Assembly: GCA_012274445.1 (NCBI GenBank)
Contig: JAAROD010000087.1
Coordinates: 496,001 to 560,000 of the forward strand
Reading direction: 5' to 3'
Source of the DNA: Sclerotiophoma versabilis
Lineage: Eukaryota > Ascomycota > Dothideomycetes > Pleosporales > Didymellaceae
DNA length: 64,000 nt
Shown here: positions 1-10,844 of the stretch, one piece after another
Numbering within the stretch: position 1 is the stretch's first letter
Layout of the letters: each line of letters begins with the position of its first letter
The notes under the pieces: model-generated
What the model was told of the DNA's origin: nothing
Seen by the model: only the letters and a program-made list of their open reading frames with translations
Database searches by the model: none
Program-made: the position numbers and the translations under genes

Positions 1-262
1 GTGTGAGGTTATGTTGCAGAGAGACGGTGTGGATGTTTACGTGACGTCGCACGGCAAGTGGTGGGGCAGAAGTGGCTGAACTCGGCCGCACATGCATGGG
101 GTCCCTGCATTTATTGTCCAGCCCTGCACGTCACTCTTCACATGTCGGAGGTCGGCTTTGCTAGTATGAATGTTTTTGACCGTGTAGAAAACAAGCCGAA
201 CGTGCTATGCGCAGCCATCAATGCGTCGTGGATATCAACTCCATTGTCCATGCCTTCACACA
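1..262. other. 3' flank of SFC1, no gene seen
   Basis: The SFC1 coding region ends at 263 on the minus strand, so this stretch holds its 3' untranslated region and downstream sequence. The open frames here have no recognisable family features. Confidence 0.5.
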
Positions 263-1591
263 TTACTCCTCGTACTGACCACCGGGAATCATCTCTCTTC
301 CCTTCTCGAGTATGCCCTTGAGGTACTCATATACGGTGAATGTAACAGCCTGTCCTGGAGCAACACGCATCACACGGGGTGTGATACCCTTGTAAAAGCT
401 CTTCACACCTTCTTGTTTCCACATGTCACTGTTCCCAGGTCAGCAGTGTCAAGACTACGATAAAATATCTATAACTTACCCAGCAATGGCAGTGATCCTG
501 CTCATAGCGCTCTGCCCCGGCTCGGCTGGTGTCTTTTGCAGCCTTGTCTTGATCGTGTCGATGGGCGCATTCGAAAAAGGCCCCATAGCACCAGAGATGA
601 GACCAATGCAAGATGTCTGCCAGCCAGGCAGGTCGGTTGTGTTCTGATATTTCTGCAGCTGCGACCTCAACTCGGAGTAAGCTGTAAAGTTGGCAGCTTG
701 GTTCGTACCCTGACGCAGTGCTGTGAGCGATACACCGCGCCACAAGGCACCAACACCCTCCTCTTTCAGCACGGTGTATAGTGCATGCGCGGCGTTTCGG
801 TACTTGGGAACATCGAGTGGATCGGCCATAGAGTGGTGTTGTGCTTGCAGACGGATCTTGACCACTTCCATGGGAGTGACAACAAGGACAGCTTCAGTGA
901 CACCGGCAGCAAGACCAGCTGGGTGAGGTCAGTAACTGTATCCGCACACCACTTGCAATTGCAAGTAGACCGTTCACCCGTTCGGTCGATGCAATCGCTC
1001 GCAGTCAGAGGGTTGCACTTACCCATAAACGTCGACTTTGAAGAGACCAAGCCCTCCTCATTTGCGAGCAGTTGCTTGTACCATTCGTAAGAAGTGAATC
1101 GGATGGCCATTTTCGGGACAATACCGGTAAGGACAGCACCAAGACCTTTGTACAGACCCAGTGCTGTCTCGCGTTTCACGATCTCGGTACCGGTCTTTAT
1201 GAACCCACGCTTTGGCGCCTGCAAAGCTGTGTCAGAATCTGTATCGTGCGTGTTGTAGAGCTATGCTGCGAATTGCAGAGCTTAGAATGGGGTGGTAAGA
1301 CGTACACCAGGCATGCGCGCTCGCCTGGAAAGTTGCATGCGGACTTTGATGGTATCTACGAGTGCGATCAGCTACTTTGCAGTTCAGGGAGAGTGATTGT
1401 TCGGGCGCAAGACGTACCTAAAGGATGGCACACGAGCGCTTCCATCATTCCAGCACCACCACCAGCTGCGAAAAATGTTAGCACTTCACCGCGCGATCTT
1501 TGCAATTACTTTATTCAAGCTTACCGATCAAGTTGGTGGCTGCGGAAGCAGGCTTTTTGCCGCCAGGCCCTTGTGTTGACTTTGCGGACAT
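263..1591 (-). CDS. SFC1: Mitochondrial succinate/fumarate carrier (SFC1/ACR1 family)
   Basis: Six exons on the minus strand: 1591-1525, 1465-1418, 1355-1306, 1218-1023, 918-480 and 428-263. All have GT-AG borders and join in frame to 321 aa, close to the yeast protein. The three mitochondrial-carrier signatures are visible, one per repeat: PLDTIK..R, PMEVVKIR and PIDTIKTR. The second and third repeats read very like yeast Sfc1 (EVVKIRLQAQ; TSCIGLISGA.GPFSNAP; KGITPRVMRVAPGQAVTFTVYEY). The family exchanges cytosolic succinate for matrix fumarate across the inner membrane, linking the glyoxylate cycle and gluconeogenesis to the TCA cycle on C2 carbon sources. The start is the ATG at 1591, giving the short N-terminus typical of carriers. 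Substrate assignment rests on family resemblance. Confidence 0.93.
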
Positions 1592-1692
1592 GTTGTGTGA
1601 ACGTGAAGCTCGTGAGCTCAGCGAGTGTGTGTGTTCGCGTAAAACGGAGGTTCCAAGACCTTAAGAAGTCCAAGATATGCGGAGGTGTGTGA

Positions 1693-2030
1693 TTATGACG
1701 CTGGGTGATCTTCCCCAAGCTCTTCCACCGGATTTGGAGCTCTAGCCAGCTGTCGAAGACCTCGGCTCTTCCCTAGGAACAAAGGGCTTGCCAAATATAC
1801 AATAGATGTAAACAGCAACAAAAAGGTCAGACTTGAGAAGGAAAGAGAGGAGACGGCCTTTTGAGAGTAAAGACTATCACAGTCACAATCCAGCTTTCTA
1901 GTTACCGCGGGTGTGAGGACATAAAACATGCGCCGGGGCCGAGGCCTGCGCAGCGGCCCAGGCCCGCTGCTACGAAAGCGAGGGCACGCATCGCGCCCGC
2001 ATCATCAGTGTGCTTGGCGCTAGACATCAT
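1693..2030 (-). CDS. Possible small membrane protein (tentative)
   Basis: Tentative two-exon gene: exon 2030-1906, intron 1905-1832 (GTAACT...CAAG), exon 1831-1693, giving 87 aa. The model joins a GC-rich first exon to a second exon encoding a clear hydrophobic segment (LTFLLLFTSIVYLASPLFL) and a charged tail. A second, weaker hydrophobic stretch lies near residues 14-36. I do not recognise the family. It sits between SFC1 and the FHIP-like gene on the same strand. The coding evidence is only frame continuity plus a plausible transmembrane helix, so a non-coding interpretation is also open. Confidence 0.3.
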
Positions 2031-2692
2031 TTTACCCCAGATCTGTGATGGTGGGCGAGCGGAACTTGGGGAACAGGGTTGTCTTTCGGCCGGAATCGGC
2101 TGGTAAAGGATTGGCTTAACCGAGCAGCGATATAGGTTCATCGCAACCTGCTTGCGCTGCTCTAAATCTTGAAATTGCACTTTGGAGTAAATCAAGTCTC
2201 GATGTAGTCCGGCAAGTGCGGTGTCGGATGCCCACGTGAATGCGTCTGTTCTTGTGGAGGTGTAACTTCCATGTGAAAGATGACGTTCAAGCGACAGCCG
2301 GAAAGCCTCCACGACTGCAGGTCCCGAGTAGACCCGCGCTGGCACGTGCACGAAGATGTGCCGGCTAGAGAGAGGAAGGTCGGTAGCTCTTCACCCATTT
2401 TTCCGGATACCATCTCCTGAGAGCCCCATCGCGATGTTTTACAGAGTCAACGTCATTGGTGGAACATCCACACGAGAGCAAAAGTGCAGACCTCAGGCTG
2501 GCACTGTGCGACTTTTGAACTGAGCGACTTTTGAACAGTTTGGTGAACTCTTTCCACGGCTCGTAAGCGTGCGAGAATTCGAATTTTGCTCGCTTGAAGA
2601 TGAGCTTGAAGCCACAAACACAAAAGGGGTATATTCGCTATGCCGTCTAATTCGCATTCGGAAAACTCCACGTCGCTGCGCCATGTAACGAT
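2031..2692. other. Intergenic, no gene seen
   Basis: This lies downstream of the FHIP-like gene. Only short frames occur, with no domain or splice pattern I can support. Confidence 0.4.
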
Positions 2693-5575
2693 TCATGCAA
2701 ATTTGACCTCGTTGAACAAGCTTGCTCTGACCTGCATCAAAGCTACCAGCTCCAACACAAATTCCTGAAGGACAACCACGTTCGTGATGATGTGCAAAAG
2801 GCTGGCTTCGCGGATGTCGTCCTGTTCCCCGTCTACTTCTGCACCCGCCGTGGCATCATCAGCAGGCTCCTTTGGAGGTGGCTGGTATTTCGACAACATG
2901 ACTTCGACATCTTGCGAACCAGCAGGTCGACGGAACCGAATCCGCCTTCTCAGTAGATCCGAGTGTCTGAATCCAGCAAGGTTCGCATCGATATCTGAGA
3001 ACAGGGTGGTTTGGCGTTTCCCACCTTGTGGCGCAGACAAGGGCGACAAAGCTCTTGAAGGTGAGTCCGTGAGTGCTTGACCGCCGAGCTTTGATGGAGC
3101 TGGAGAGGAACCCTGAGAACCCCTTTGTTCTGAGAGGGTCTCTTTCCGGCCTCTTGGGGACTGCGTTCTTGACGGTGTTGCGGAACTCTCCAGTATGTGT
3201 TTCGGTATTTGTGGGGTCCACGATCCTACGGGTGCCTCTGGAAGCTGCTGTACTGCTTTTGGCTGCATTGCCGCCTGCTTCATCGCGTCGTGCATCTCCT
3301 CGTGGAAACGGAACGCGTTCTTGCGATTTGTGACGTGCTCATCCCAGTCGGGAATATCAGCACGAAGAGTTGTTACCTGCGCTTGAAGGTTCTGTATGCA
3401 CGCAAGCAGTTGCGGTGTCGCTGATGGATTCCACATCGGTAGTCGATTTGCCATGTATACACTCTGAAGGCTATCGTTTGAAAACACGATAGACTCGGGT
3501 ATGTGCTCTTCGAAGTGATAGTCGGCAGGATCAACAGAAAGCCAGCCTTCGAGACGGAGCTGAGAGCATGTGCCAAGGGTTATGATCGCTTCTGTCAAAG
3601 CCAGGTTTGTCTCCACGTCGTTTGTAAGAAATCGGAGCAGTAGATCGATCAACGACTTGAAAAGCGGATCTTCTGGAATTAAGTAGTGCTGACACACCTC
3701 TCTTCCACTAGCGTTCACTGAATCGAAATGAACAGGGCTTTGTGAGGAGGTAGAAGATAGGGAAATGGTCTTTAGGGAGCAGGGATGGCTTTCGAGTAGA
3801 CTTTGAGTGTCTTTTAGATGGGTTTCGTAGGCTCCATCGACCCCGTCCTCACCAGCAAGGCCGATAGCCAGGTTCAGGTAGGTTTCAAGCTCGATGTTCA
3901 GAGCTCCAACTGTCCGATGTGGTTCCTTGTGATGTACATTCATGACTTTGATCAATGACCCCAGTCCATAACTATGGTTCTTTCCCAGTATGACAGTTGT
4001 AAGCTTCAACGCTGAAGTAACGGTCTGTGAGTTTCGAGAATCGGTGCTACCCAGAATCAAGTCAACTAGGTTGAATAAAGATGGATTCAGTCGGTCGTCG
4101 TCTTTCTCATCATGATTCATGAGCATTAGAGATTGACGCCTCTTGACCGCAGCCGGTGAGCGCGGCATCTTGCCTGACATTGTGTGGTCTGGTAGCGCAA
4201 GCAGATATTGCAGAATCATATGAACGAGTTCTGGGTGGTCGAGAGCATCCAGAATCCGACGTAGATATGTGAGTACGGCAACGGAAGATCCGCCGTCTGC
4301 ATCGGAAGACTCCAATAACGAAGGATACCTGCCCACTGTTAGCTTGTGCTGCAGGTGTCGACATGCTTGATCAACTGACAGGAGCTGCTGTAGGAACAAA
4401 ACGTGAAAGTGATCGATCAGTGTATGTCTGACGTCTGCAGAACGGCAATGTTCAAGCACATCTTGCCAGAACGCAAGATAAGACAAGAATGTACCGATGT
4501 GACTCTGAAACTCGTCCGTGTGAAGGTTTTCGGCATCATCGTTGGACTGCGTTTCGACGTAATCAGAGAAGGACAAGACGAGTGGAAGGTTGTCTTGCCG
4601 GTGTAGGATAGAAAGCTTTCTGTTCCTAGTCAGATCATCGAAACCGTCAGTCAAGTAGCAAACGAACATACCTGCTAAGTTGACTGTACAAAGCACCCAA
4701 ACCTGATGCCATGAGGGTAGGTAGATCGCTGTTTACTATCCACTGCTCGAGAGTCATCGACTTCGAAGCTGATTCGAACACATAGAGCAAGCCGGTGCGA
4801 GCAAAATCTCCAATTCGACCTTCATGATGAACGTGGTCGATGAGTTGGTAGCACAAGGGAAAATCCTCCTTTTGTGTCACGCCAACAAAGTCGTTGCTAT
4901 GTGCTCGAGGTCGACTGTCAGAGTCGGTGGTTGTGGTAAACCATACTGGCAGTATCTCCGGCTGTAACCTGATCTTGGCCGCGATTCCGAAGAGCAGCTC
5001 CACAATGTCCGCTTCAATATCCTCTCCGACGGCCATAGTACCAGACCCTACCGTCCGATTTATGAAGTTCATAAGAGAAACCGCAAAGACATCATTCTCC
5101 AAGAAGTCTTCCTCTTCACTGTCAATGAGCGCATTGTAGAAAGCTACAGCATCTCGCACGATTCCTTCATCGAAGGAAGTCGCTGCGATCTTAGATATGC
5201 CAGTATATATCTGTTGTGCAGCAGCGAACTGGAGGCATAGGTGGGGCGCCGGCGATCGAGACTCGTCGTTGAGTATTACAGTCAAGGCTTGGAAACCACG
5301 GCGGATGTTGCTCAGTGCCTCACGGTCGTTGGCAAGGTTCTGCGTTTTCTGCCATTGAGACTGAGACGGATGTCAGCTTTGGGTTCTTTGGGTCATATAC
5401 ATATGCTTGCTTTACCAAGATCTGGTTGTATCGCTGTCGAAAGCGTGCCAGCCGCTGCTGGGGGTTGTTTGGGGCGGCTTGTTTCTTCTGAGAAGACCCA
5501 CCGAGCAACCTTACCCACTACATGCTCAAGTCAGTATATATGGCTCAGAGGGAACATTGTACGAACGAAGTCCAT
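2693..5575 (-). CDS. FHIP/FAM160 (RAI16-like) family protein
   Basis: Four exons: 5575-5567 (only ATG GAC TTC), 5517-5416, 5360-4672 and 4619-2693, joining in frame to 908 aa. The tiny first exon is supported because it gives the family-like start MDF-WVRLLGG. The second and third junctions yield QIL-SQWQKTQNLANDREALSNIRR and SQLSR-KLSILHRQDN. The central region (for example FLSYLAFWQDVLEHC and VLTYLRRILDALDHPELVHMILQYLLA) is characteristic of the RAI16/FAM160 (FHIP) family. The C-terminus ends LVALMQVRASLFNEVKFA. FHIP joins Hook and FTS in a complex that tethers dynein to early endosomes; in Aspergillus the equivalent supports endosome motility in hyphae. A low-complexity Ser/Pro-rich linker near residues 690-770 is probably disordered. 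It is divergent from the RBR gene, with 298 bp between the starts. Confidence 0.85.
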
Positions 5576-5873
5576 CTGATGTTCTAATAACCCCGCATTG
5601 GAGCGGTGTGTACAAAGTGGGGTGCAAAGAATGAGTGATGGTCGCGCGGACGCGTAGAAAGTGGCTCCTGCTGAAACCAATCACGTTGCGACTTCCCCGA
5701 AGCTCAGGTCTTTGCCATATGAACCCTCGCACTTCACCACCCACACCAACGAGCGCCTCCTGGTAATTGTCATAGATTTGCACTTGAAGCAGATCGGAGC
5801 GTTGACGCGCAGTCATACGTGGTTCTAATGTTGCGGACACGATGGTTGGACGTCCAATATTCATCTGTCTTCG
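5576..5873. promoter_or_regulatory. Divergent intergenic between FHIP-like and RBR genes
   Basis: This 298-bp gap separates two start codons pointing outward (5575 minus, 5874 plus), so it must carry both promoters. I see no clear TATA box. A coincidental long minus-strand open frame crosses it. Confidence 0.4.
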
Positions 5874-7739
5874 ATGCAGCACAGCATTGAAGAAGTGACG
5901 ACCTATACACTCCGCCAAGTTGGACAAGTTATGATAGATGAATCACTTCCTTCCACAAAGGTGCACTTTGCAGCCGCGCTCCTCGGTCGTGTCCACTTGC
6001 AGCTGAGATCCTCCACGCTCACAGGCATCAAGGCTTTCGTTCATTCTTCAACTACACCATCGCTACTATTGTTTCCGACATCCTACGCACAACAGATGGC
6101 TGGTCATACTTTACTCAGATATGTCAGAGGAGGGACCGCACACTTCCGAACTGGAGCCAGTCTCTCGAAGTTTGACATCAGCGCAGACGTCGAAGTTAGG
6201 AGCGGCGTGTCAATGAACGTCGACACAAACACGGTACGGTTAGTTTGGCGTACAGACTCGGGATCAATACCCTCGCCGATCGTAACCATCCTTGAGTCAT
6301 TTGAGGGCCCAAAAAGGCTGGTCTGTCCTGCTAATGAGTTCTGGATCGATTTTCAAAAGCCAGAGCACGCGCACATCGCAACGAGGATTCTTGGCACACT
6401 AGAAATGTTCAGGATTACACTTGTCTACAATTTGCGTTTCAGAATACCGTCCCAAGTGGCCGGTTTCGTATCCGAGGGAATGGAGCAACTTGTCGCTGAC
6501 ATGCCTGGAGTTCACCAGTTCTGGGACAGATCACAGCCAAGCTTCAGTGTCTTGCGTCTTTCTGGTGACAACCTCCAAGAAATGGTCAAGGTCAAAGATT
6601 GTACCCAAAAATTACTCTTGGGACGCACAATCAATCTTGGTCCTCCCAACGGATTCTTTCTGCGACACGAGATCTGGCATCCATTCTTCTCGGGTTTTTC
6701 TGCGGACATGTGGTTACACAACGTCGCGGATCAGGCAACATCTCTCATTGTGGCTGATCGACAGCAAGAGCGTCTTCGACTGTATACCCAAGATGGTAAC
6801 CCAGATGATGATATTGCGCCCATGCTCGTGGAAAAGATGGCGCAAGTCGATGCAATGCAGCATACTCATGTAATCCAGCTCGGCGGTACGACAACGAAGG
6901 CCGTTATCATTTCCAATCTCATAACGAGAGCGAAGGCGGTACTGGGTTCCAGCAATGCCACACTAGCACTGCTTATCAGGTGCCCTCCTCGGACAGCACA
7001 GTTTCTTCAGCACGAGCTCAACTCTCCTTCTCCGTCTATCGAAAGAGTAGAGAAGCATTTCGAATGTCACGAGTGCCACAATCCCACCCGATGCATCATG
7101 CTCTCTTCCTGCGAGCATGTTGTCTGCGGTGAATGCTTCGAGAGACGAATATGGCATATACTGGCCGACCCCTTAGGCGACCACTTCCCTATAGAGTGCT
7201 CTCGAGATGGTTGTGATGAGCAAATACTACTATCAGATCTTCGCAAGCTTGTCCCAAGTGGTAACCTGCAATCTCTCTTCGTTGCTTCCGTCGACCGTCA
7301 CATTGACACATTCCCGGAAAAGTACCGCACTTGCCGTACGACAGGGTGTGATTCAGTTTATCTTGCTTCAGAGACCGCCAATATTTTCACCTGTCCGAGA
7401 TGCTTGGCGCAGACTTGCACCTTCAAGAACTGCGGCAAAGAACCTCACATAGGCTGGGATTGTCGATCAAGATGGGTATGAGCCGCATTTTTGCTTCCTA
7501 ATGTACATCCTTATTAGGAGCCACTGCTGACCATCATGAAGCTTTTCGACTTCACAATAGAATGTTCTTGGTGCACAACGATCCTCATAAATACCGATGG
7601 ACGCAAGCACCTCAAGTGCTCCGGCTGCGATGGTCATGTCTGTTGCGAGTGTGGAAGCGTGTTCGAAACCTGGAAGAGGTACGCTCGACACCGGCACACT
7701 GCAGGGTACAAGGAGGAGCCGAATTACACGAGTGAGTGA
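5874..7739 (+). CDS. RBR (RING1-IBR-RING2) protein, catalytic Cys apparently replaced
   Basis: Two exons, 5874-7475 and 7518-7739, with a 42-bp intron, giving 607 aa. The C-terminal third reads as an RBR module. RING1 starts near residue 398 (CHEC...CIMLSSCEHVVCGEC), an IBR near 475-530 (CRTTGCDSVYL...CPRCLAQTC), and a RING2-like block from residue 550 (CSWC...CSGCDGHVCCEC...HRH). The layout resembles the C-terminus of plant DEAH11/12-type helicase-RBR proteins, but no helicase domain is present and only 298 bp separate it from the next gene. Aligned to the RING2 pattern D-G-C(catalytic)-x-H-x-x-C, this protein reads DGRKHLKC. The thioester-forming Cys is therefore Arg563 (codon CGC at 7602-7604), so canonical E3 transfer is doubtful. 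The frame is open upstream of 5874 without another ATG. Confidence 0.7.
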
Positions 7740-7984
7740 TATTGTTGACGAACAAGTCTATTGCTGGGTATCTCTTTCTCTTGGTGTGGCCTTCCTGTAG
7801 CAGACACTCGCTTGCTGTATTGTAGCCACTTGCCTTCGTGATGTCTAGATGCTCTCTACTCATTGCTAGGGCACACTGCCAGCTGTCTGGCCCTGCAATT
7901 TGGAAGTATTCTGTACCGCCTCTTGCTGTCCTGCTCACCCAAACACCGTTCTCTTGAAACTTTCTTTTGCTCTAAGTGCTGCGC

Positions 7985-8599
7985 TCAAGTTGTGAACAGC
8001 GTATCTTCCTCACGCAGATACTCCCCGATATCCGCCTGCCTGAACGTCACAATGCCCGTAGGGTCCAGCTTCCTCGCCTCGGCTGTACTCCTCGCAGACA
8101 CGCCAAATCCAAGTGGCGTATCGTTCATGCTCAGCACCAGGACACCCTGGTGTTCCGGACAGTCCTCCGACCATCGTCCCACATGCGCCTTCAGCACATT
8201 ACCACCGTACAGGTACGGCATCTCGCCGTTCGCCTTGACCCACACCTTGTACCTTGCGTGCGGCGCGATCACGCTCAGCGCGGTGATGTGTAGCCTGAAT
8301 TTGCCTGTTTTGGTGAATTTTCCCAGACAGATGCCCAGACTGAGGAGGTTGTCGCGTGCAACCGATGTGGCGAGGTTGGCGAGCGATTCGCGCACGTAGT
8401 AGCATCTTGAGCCCTGCATTGCAGTCAGTATGCAGTCCAGTGCACAGAGGAAATAAAGTGGAGTATGTACCTGCACGCGGAAGACATTGCGGTCGTTGCC
8501 GCCTGCTGGGTCGGCAATTAGGTTTGAGATGCCTTTTCCGCAGTAGGTTGCGAGCTTCTCGAAGAGCACCTTCGTCTCGGGTTCAGTGAGGGGCCGCAT
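7985..8599 (-). CDS. NIP7: 60S ribosome subunit biogenesis protein NIP7
   Basis: Two exons, 8599-8471 and 8413-7985, with a 57-bp intron (GTACAT...ATGCAG) that happens to keep the frame open. Removing it gives 185 aa, matching the approx. 180-aa family. Recognisable stretches are MRPLTEPETKVLFEKLATY at the start, SLGICLGKFTKTGKFRLHIT in the middle and the PUA-domain region (KVWVKANGEMPYLYG; AHVGR...PEHQGV; PLGFGVSARSTAEARKLDP) to the C-terminus. NIP7 is a nucleolar RNA-binding factor needed for 27S pre-rRNA processing and 60S assembly. It is head to head with NOC3, another 60S factor, so the two may share a promoter. Confidence 0.96.
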   Translation of the reverse strand: MRPLTEPETKVLFEKLATYCGKGISNLIADPAGGNDRNVFRVQVHTPLYFLCALDCILTAMQGSRCYYVRESLANLATSVARDNLLSLGICLGKFTKTGKFRLHITALSVIAPHARYKVWVKANGEMPYLYGGNVLKAHVGRWSEDCPEHQGVLVLSMNDTPLGFGVSARSTAEARKLDPTGIVTFRQADIGEYLREEDTLFTT

Positions 8600-8807
8600 T
8601 GTGAGAGTTTTGTCTGTGAAGTGTGAGGGCTGCGGTATTGGGAGTCGAGAGCGTTGGTTTGCGCCGGGAATTTTTGTGGGGCGCGGCAGAATGGCGGGGG
8701 CGGTGAAACAAAATATAGGTCGAACTTTTTGGTGTGCATGCGGATTCAGAGACTCCAGCTTCGCTCACGACTCACGTTCAATTCCAATTTTACAGCCGAT
8801 TTTGAAC
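8600..8807. promoter_or_regulatory. Putative bidirectional ribosome-biogenesis promoter (NIP7/NOC3)
   Basis: These 208 bp lie between the divergent ATGs at 8599 (minus) and 8808 (plus). It is GC-rich with short A/T runs (GGGAATTTTTGTGG; CCAATTTTACAG) that loosely recall the yeast RRPE element. I see no PAC-like element. The regulatory role is inferred from gene arrangement. Confidence 0.35.
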
Positions 8808-10844
8808 ATGTCGCACCCCTCTGCTCCGAAGAGAAGAAGGCTCTCGCCACCTGAAGACGATGCCCCGGCCCAGAACCACAAGCAGTCTTTCCTGAAAAGC
8901 GCGGCTAAATGGGATCTCGAGCAAGACTACGAGAACCGCCCAAGGCGACTCGACAAGAAGAAGAAGAAGGGCGAGGACAAGCTGCCGGTCAGGACTACAG
9001 AGGGATGGGTCGCTCCACCGACCGCCGAAGTAGAAGTCAAGAGCGAGGATGAGTCGGACAGCTTTCTGGGGTCTGGCAGTGACGGCGCGGACGAGATGGA
9101 GGTCGAGGAGGAAGACAAGAAACCTAAGATACCCGCGCGGCAGCAGATCCTTGAGGCGAAAGAGGAGCTGGCGCGTATAGCGAGCTTGGTCAATGAGGAC
9201 CCTGAGGAACACATTGGTGCCCTGAAGACGCTGGCTGCGCTCGCCGAGTCGGAGAACAACACTGTCAAGAAGCTGGCGCTGGCGACTTCGGTTACTGTAT
9301 TCAAGGATTTGATCCCCGGATACAGGATTCGGCCTATGTCCGAGGAGGCAATGGGCGAAAAGGTGTCGAGGGAGGTCAAGAAGCTGCGTCATTTCGAACA
9401 GAAGCTTGTCTCAGGTTATGAGACGTATGTCAAGCTACTGGCCGCGCTCTGCAAGGCTAGTGGATCCAGCGACGAACAGAAAGCAGGTGTGGCGACTGTC
9501 GCCATCAGCTGTGCGTGCAACCTGCTGACTGCGGTACCCCACTTCAACTTCCGCGGCGAGCTGCTGAAGATCATGGTGGGCAAGCTGAGCACAAGACGTG
9601 TCGATGCCGACTTTGTACGGTGCAGGGAAGCATTGGAAAAGCTGTTCGAGGAAGACGAAGACGGCAATGTCTCGCTGGAGGCAGTCACTTTGTTGACCAA
9701 GATGATGAAGGCAAAGCACTACAACTTTGACGAGAGTGTGCTGAACACGTTCCTCCACCTCCGTCTCCTCTCCGAATTTCACAAGAAAGCCTCATACAAC
9801 TCTGTCGACAAGGACGAGGACCAACTAAACGGAAAGAGGATCAAGCCAAAGCGCGAGTTCAGGACAAAACGCCTCCGCAAAGAGCTCAAGGAAAAGAAAG
9901 TGATCGCGAAAGAGATGAAGGAAGCTGACGCAGCCGTTTCCCACGAAGAGCGCGACAGGATGCAGGCCGAGACCCTCAAGATGGTCTTTGTATGCTACTT
10001 CCGCATCCTCAAAGCCCGCTCACCAAAACTCATGGGCGCCGTCCTCGAAGGTCTAGCACGCTACGCACACCTCATCAACCAAGACTTCTTCGGCGACATC
10101 CTCGAAGCCTTGCGCGACATCATCGCGACCGCTGAACTCTCTGCCGCCGCCGATATCTCAGAAGATGAAGATGCAGAATCTGAAGATGAAGACGACGAAG
10201 CACCCGAGCGCAACTTGTCCCGCGAATCCTTGCTGTGTGTAATCACAGCATTCGCTCTTCTCGAAGGACAAGATGTCCTCAAACAAGCGTCAACACTCAA
10301 ACTCGACCTCACGTTTTTCATCACCCACCTGTACCGCACATTACATCCCGTCAGTCTAAACGCCGACATCGAGTTGAGCTCCAAGAGTTTGCATCTCCCT
10401 GAACCCGGCGCGCCAGAGACCCACCAGCCCGCTTCCGCCAACAAGATCAATGTGCAGACTACCATCGTTCTGCTCATTCGCTCGCTATCTTCTGTCCTGC
10501 TCCCTGCCACAGCACTGCGCGGTGTACCCCCAATCCGAGTCGCAGCGTTTACAAAACAACTAATGTCCATTTCTCTTCAATTACCTGAGAAGAGCTGTAC
10601 AGCTATGTTGGGGCTGCTAAACCGAGTGTCAAAAGCTCACGGCAAGAAGGTAGCGCCATTGTGGAACACGGAGGAGCGGAGAGGCGACGGAGTCTTCGAC
10701 GCATTGAAGCCGGAGTTTGAGGGCAGTAACGCGTTCGCCGCGACGGTGTGGGAGGGTGAACTGTTGAGGAAACATTACAGTCCAAGCGTGCAGGAAGCAA
10801 TGAAAGGTATTGAGGGCAATGTAAGAGAAGCACTAAAAGGATAG
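8808..10844 (+). CDS. NOC3: Nucleolar complex-associated protein 3 (NOC3)
   Basis: Single exon, 678 aa. The frame is open further upstream to 8586, but that would overlap NIP7. The ATG at 8808 gives the expected basic start MSHPSAPKRRRLSPP, so I chose it. An acidic/basic N-terminal segment is followed by the Noc3 N-terminal domain (near residues 105-230: LEAKEELARIASLVNEDPEEH; FKDLIPGYRIRP) and a C-terminal CBF/Mak21-type region (DLTFFITHLYRTLHPVSLN; AFTKQLMSISLQLP). An acidic patch lies near residues 448-464. Noc3 pairs with Noc2 in late pre-60S maturation and export, and in yeast also has a replication-initiation role. Length fits yeast Noc3 (about 660 aa). Confidence 0.94.
   Translation: MSHPSAPKRRRLSPPEDDAPAQNHKQSFLKSAAKWDLEQDYENRPRRLDKKKKKGEDKLPVRTTEGWVAPPTAEVEVKSEDESDSFLGSGSDGADEMEVEEEDKKPKIPARQQILEAKEELARIASLVNEDPEEHIGALKTLAALAESENNTVKKLALATSVTVFKDLIPGYRIRPMSEEAMGEKVSREVKKLRHFEQKLVSGYETYVKLLAALCKASGSSDEQKAGVATVAISCACNLLTAVPHFNFRGELLKIMVGKLSTRRVDADFVRCREALEKLFEEDEDGNVSLEAVTLLTKMMKAKHYNFDESVLNTFLHLRLLSEFHKKASYNSVDKDEDQLNGKRIKPKREFRTKRLRKELKEKKVIAKEMKEADAAVSHEERDRMQAETLKMVFVCYFRILKARSPKLMGAVLEGLARYAHLINQDFFGDILEALRDIIATAELSAAADISEDEDAESEDEDDEAPERNLSRESLLCVITAFALLEGQDVLKQASTLKLDLTFFITHLYRTLHPVSLNADIELSSKSLHLPEPGAPETHQPASANKINVQTTIVLLIRSLSSVLLPATALRGVPPIRVAAFTKQLMSISLQLPEKSCTAMLGLLNRVSKAHGKKVAPLWNTEERRGDGVFDALKPEFEGSNAFAATVWEGELLRKHYSPSVQEAMKGIEGNVREALKG

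Noticed and set aside
5526..5927. Minus-strand 133-codon frame across the FHIP/RBR divergent region.
   Set aside because: It contains the FHIP start codon and splice sites in another frame and has no family features.
8586..8807. N-terminal extension of the NOC3 frame.
   Set aside because: It would overlap the NIP7 start and the shared promoter; the ATG at 8808 gives the expected basic N-terminus.
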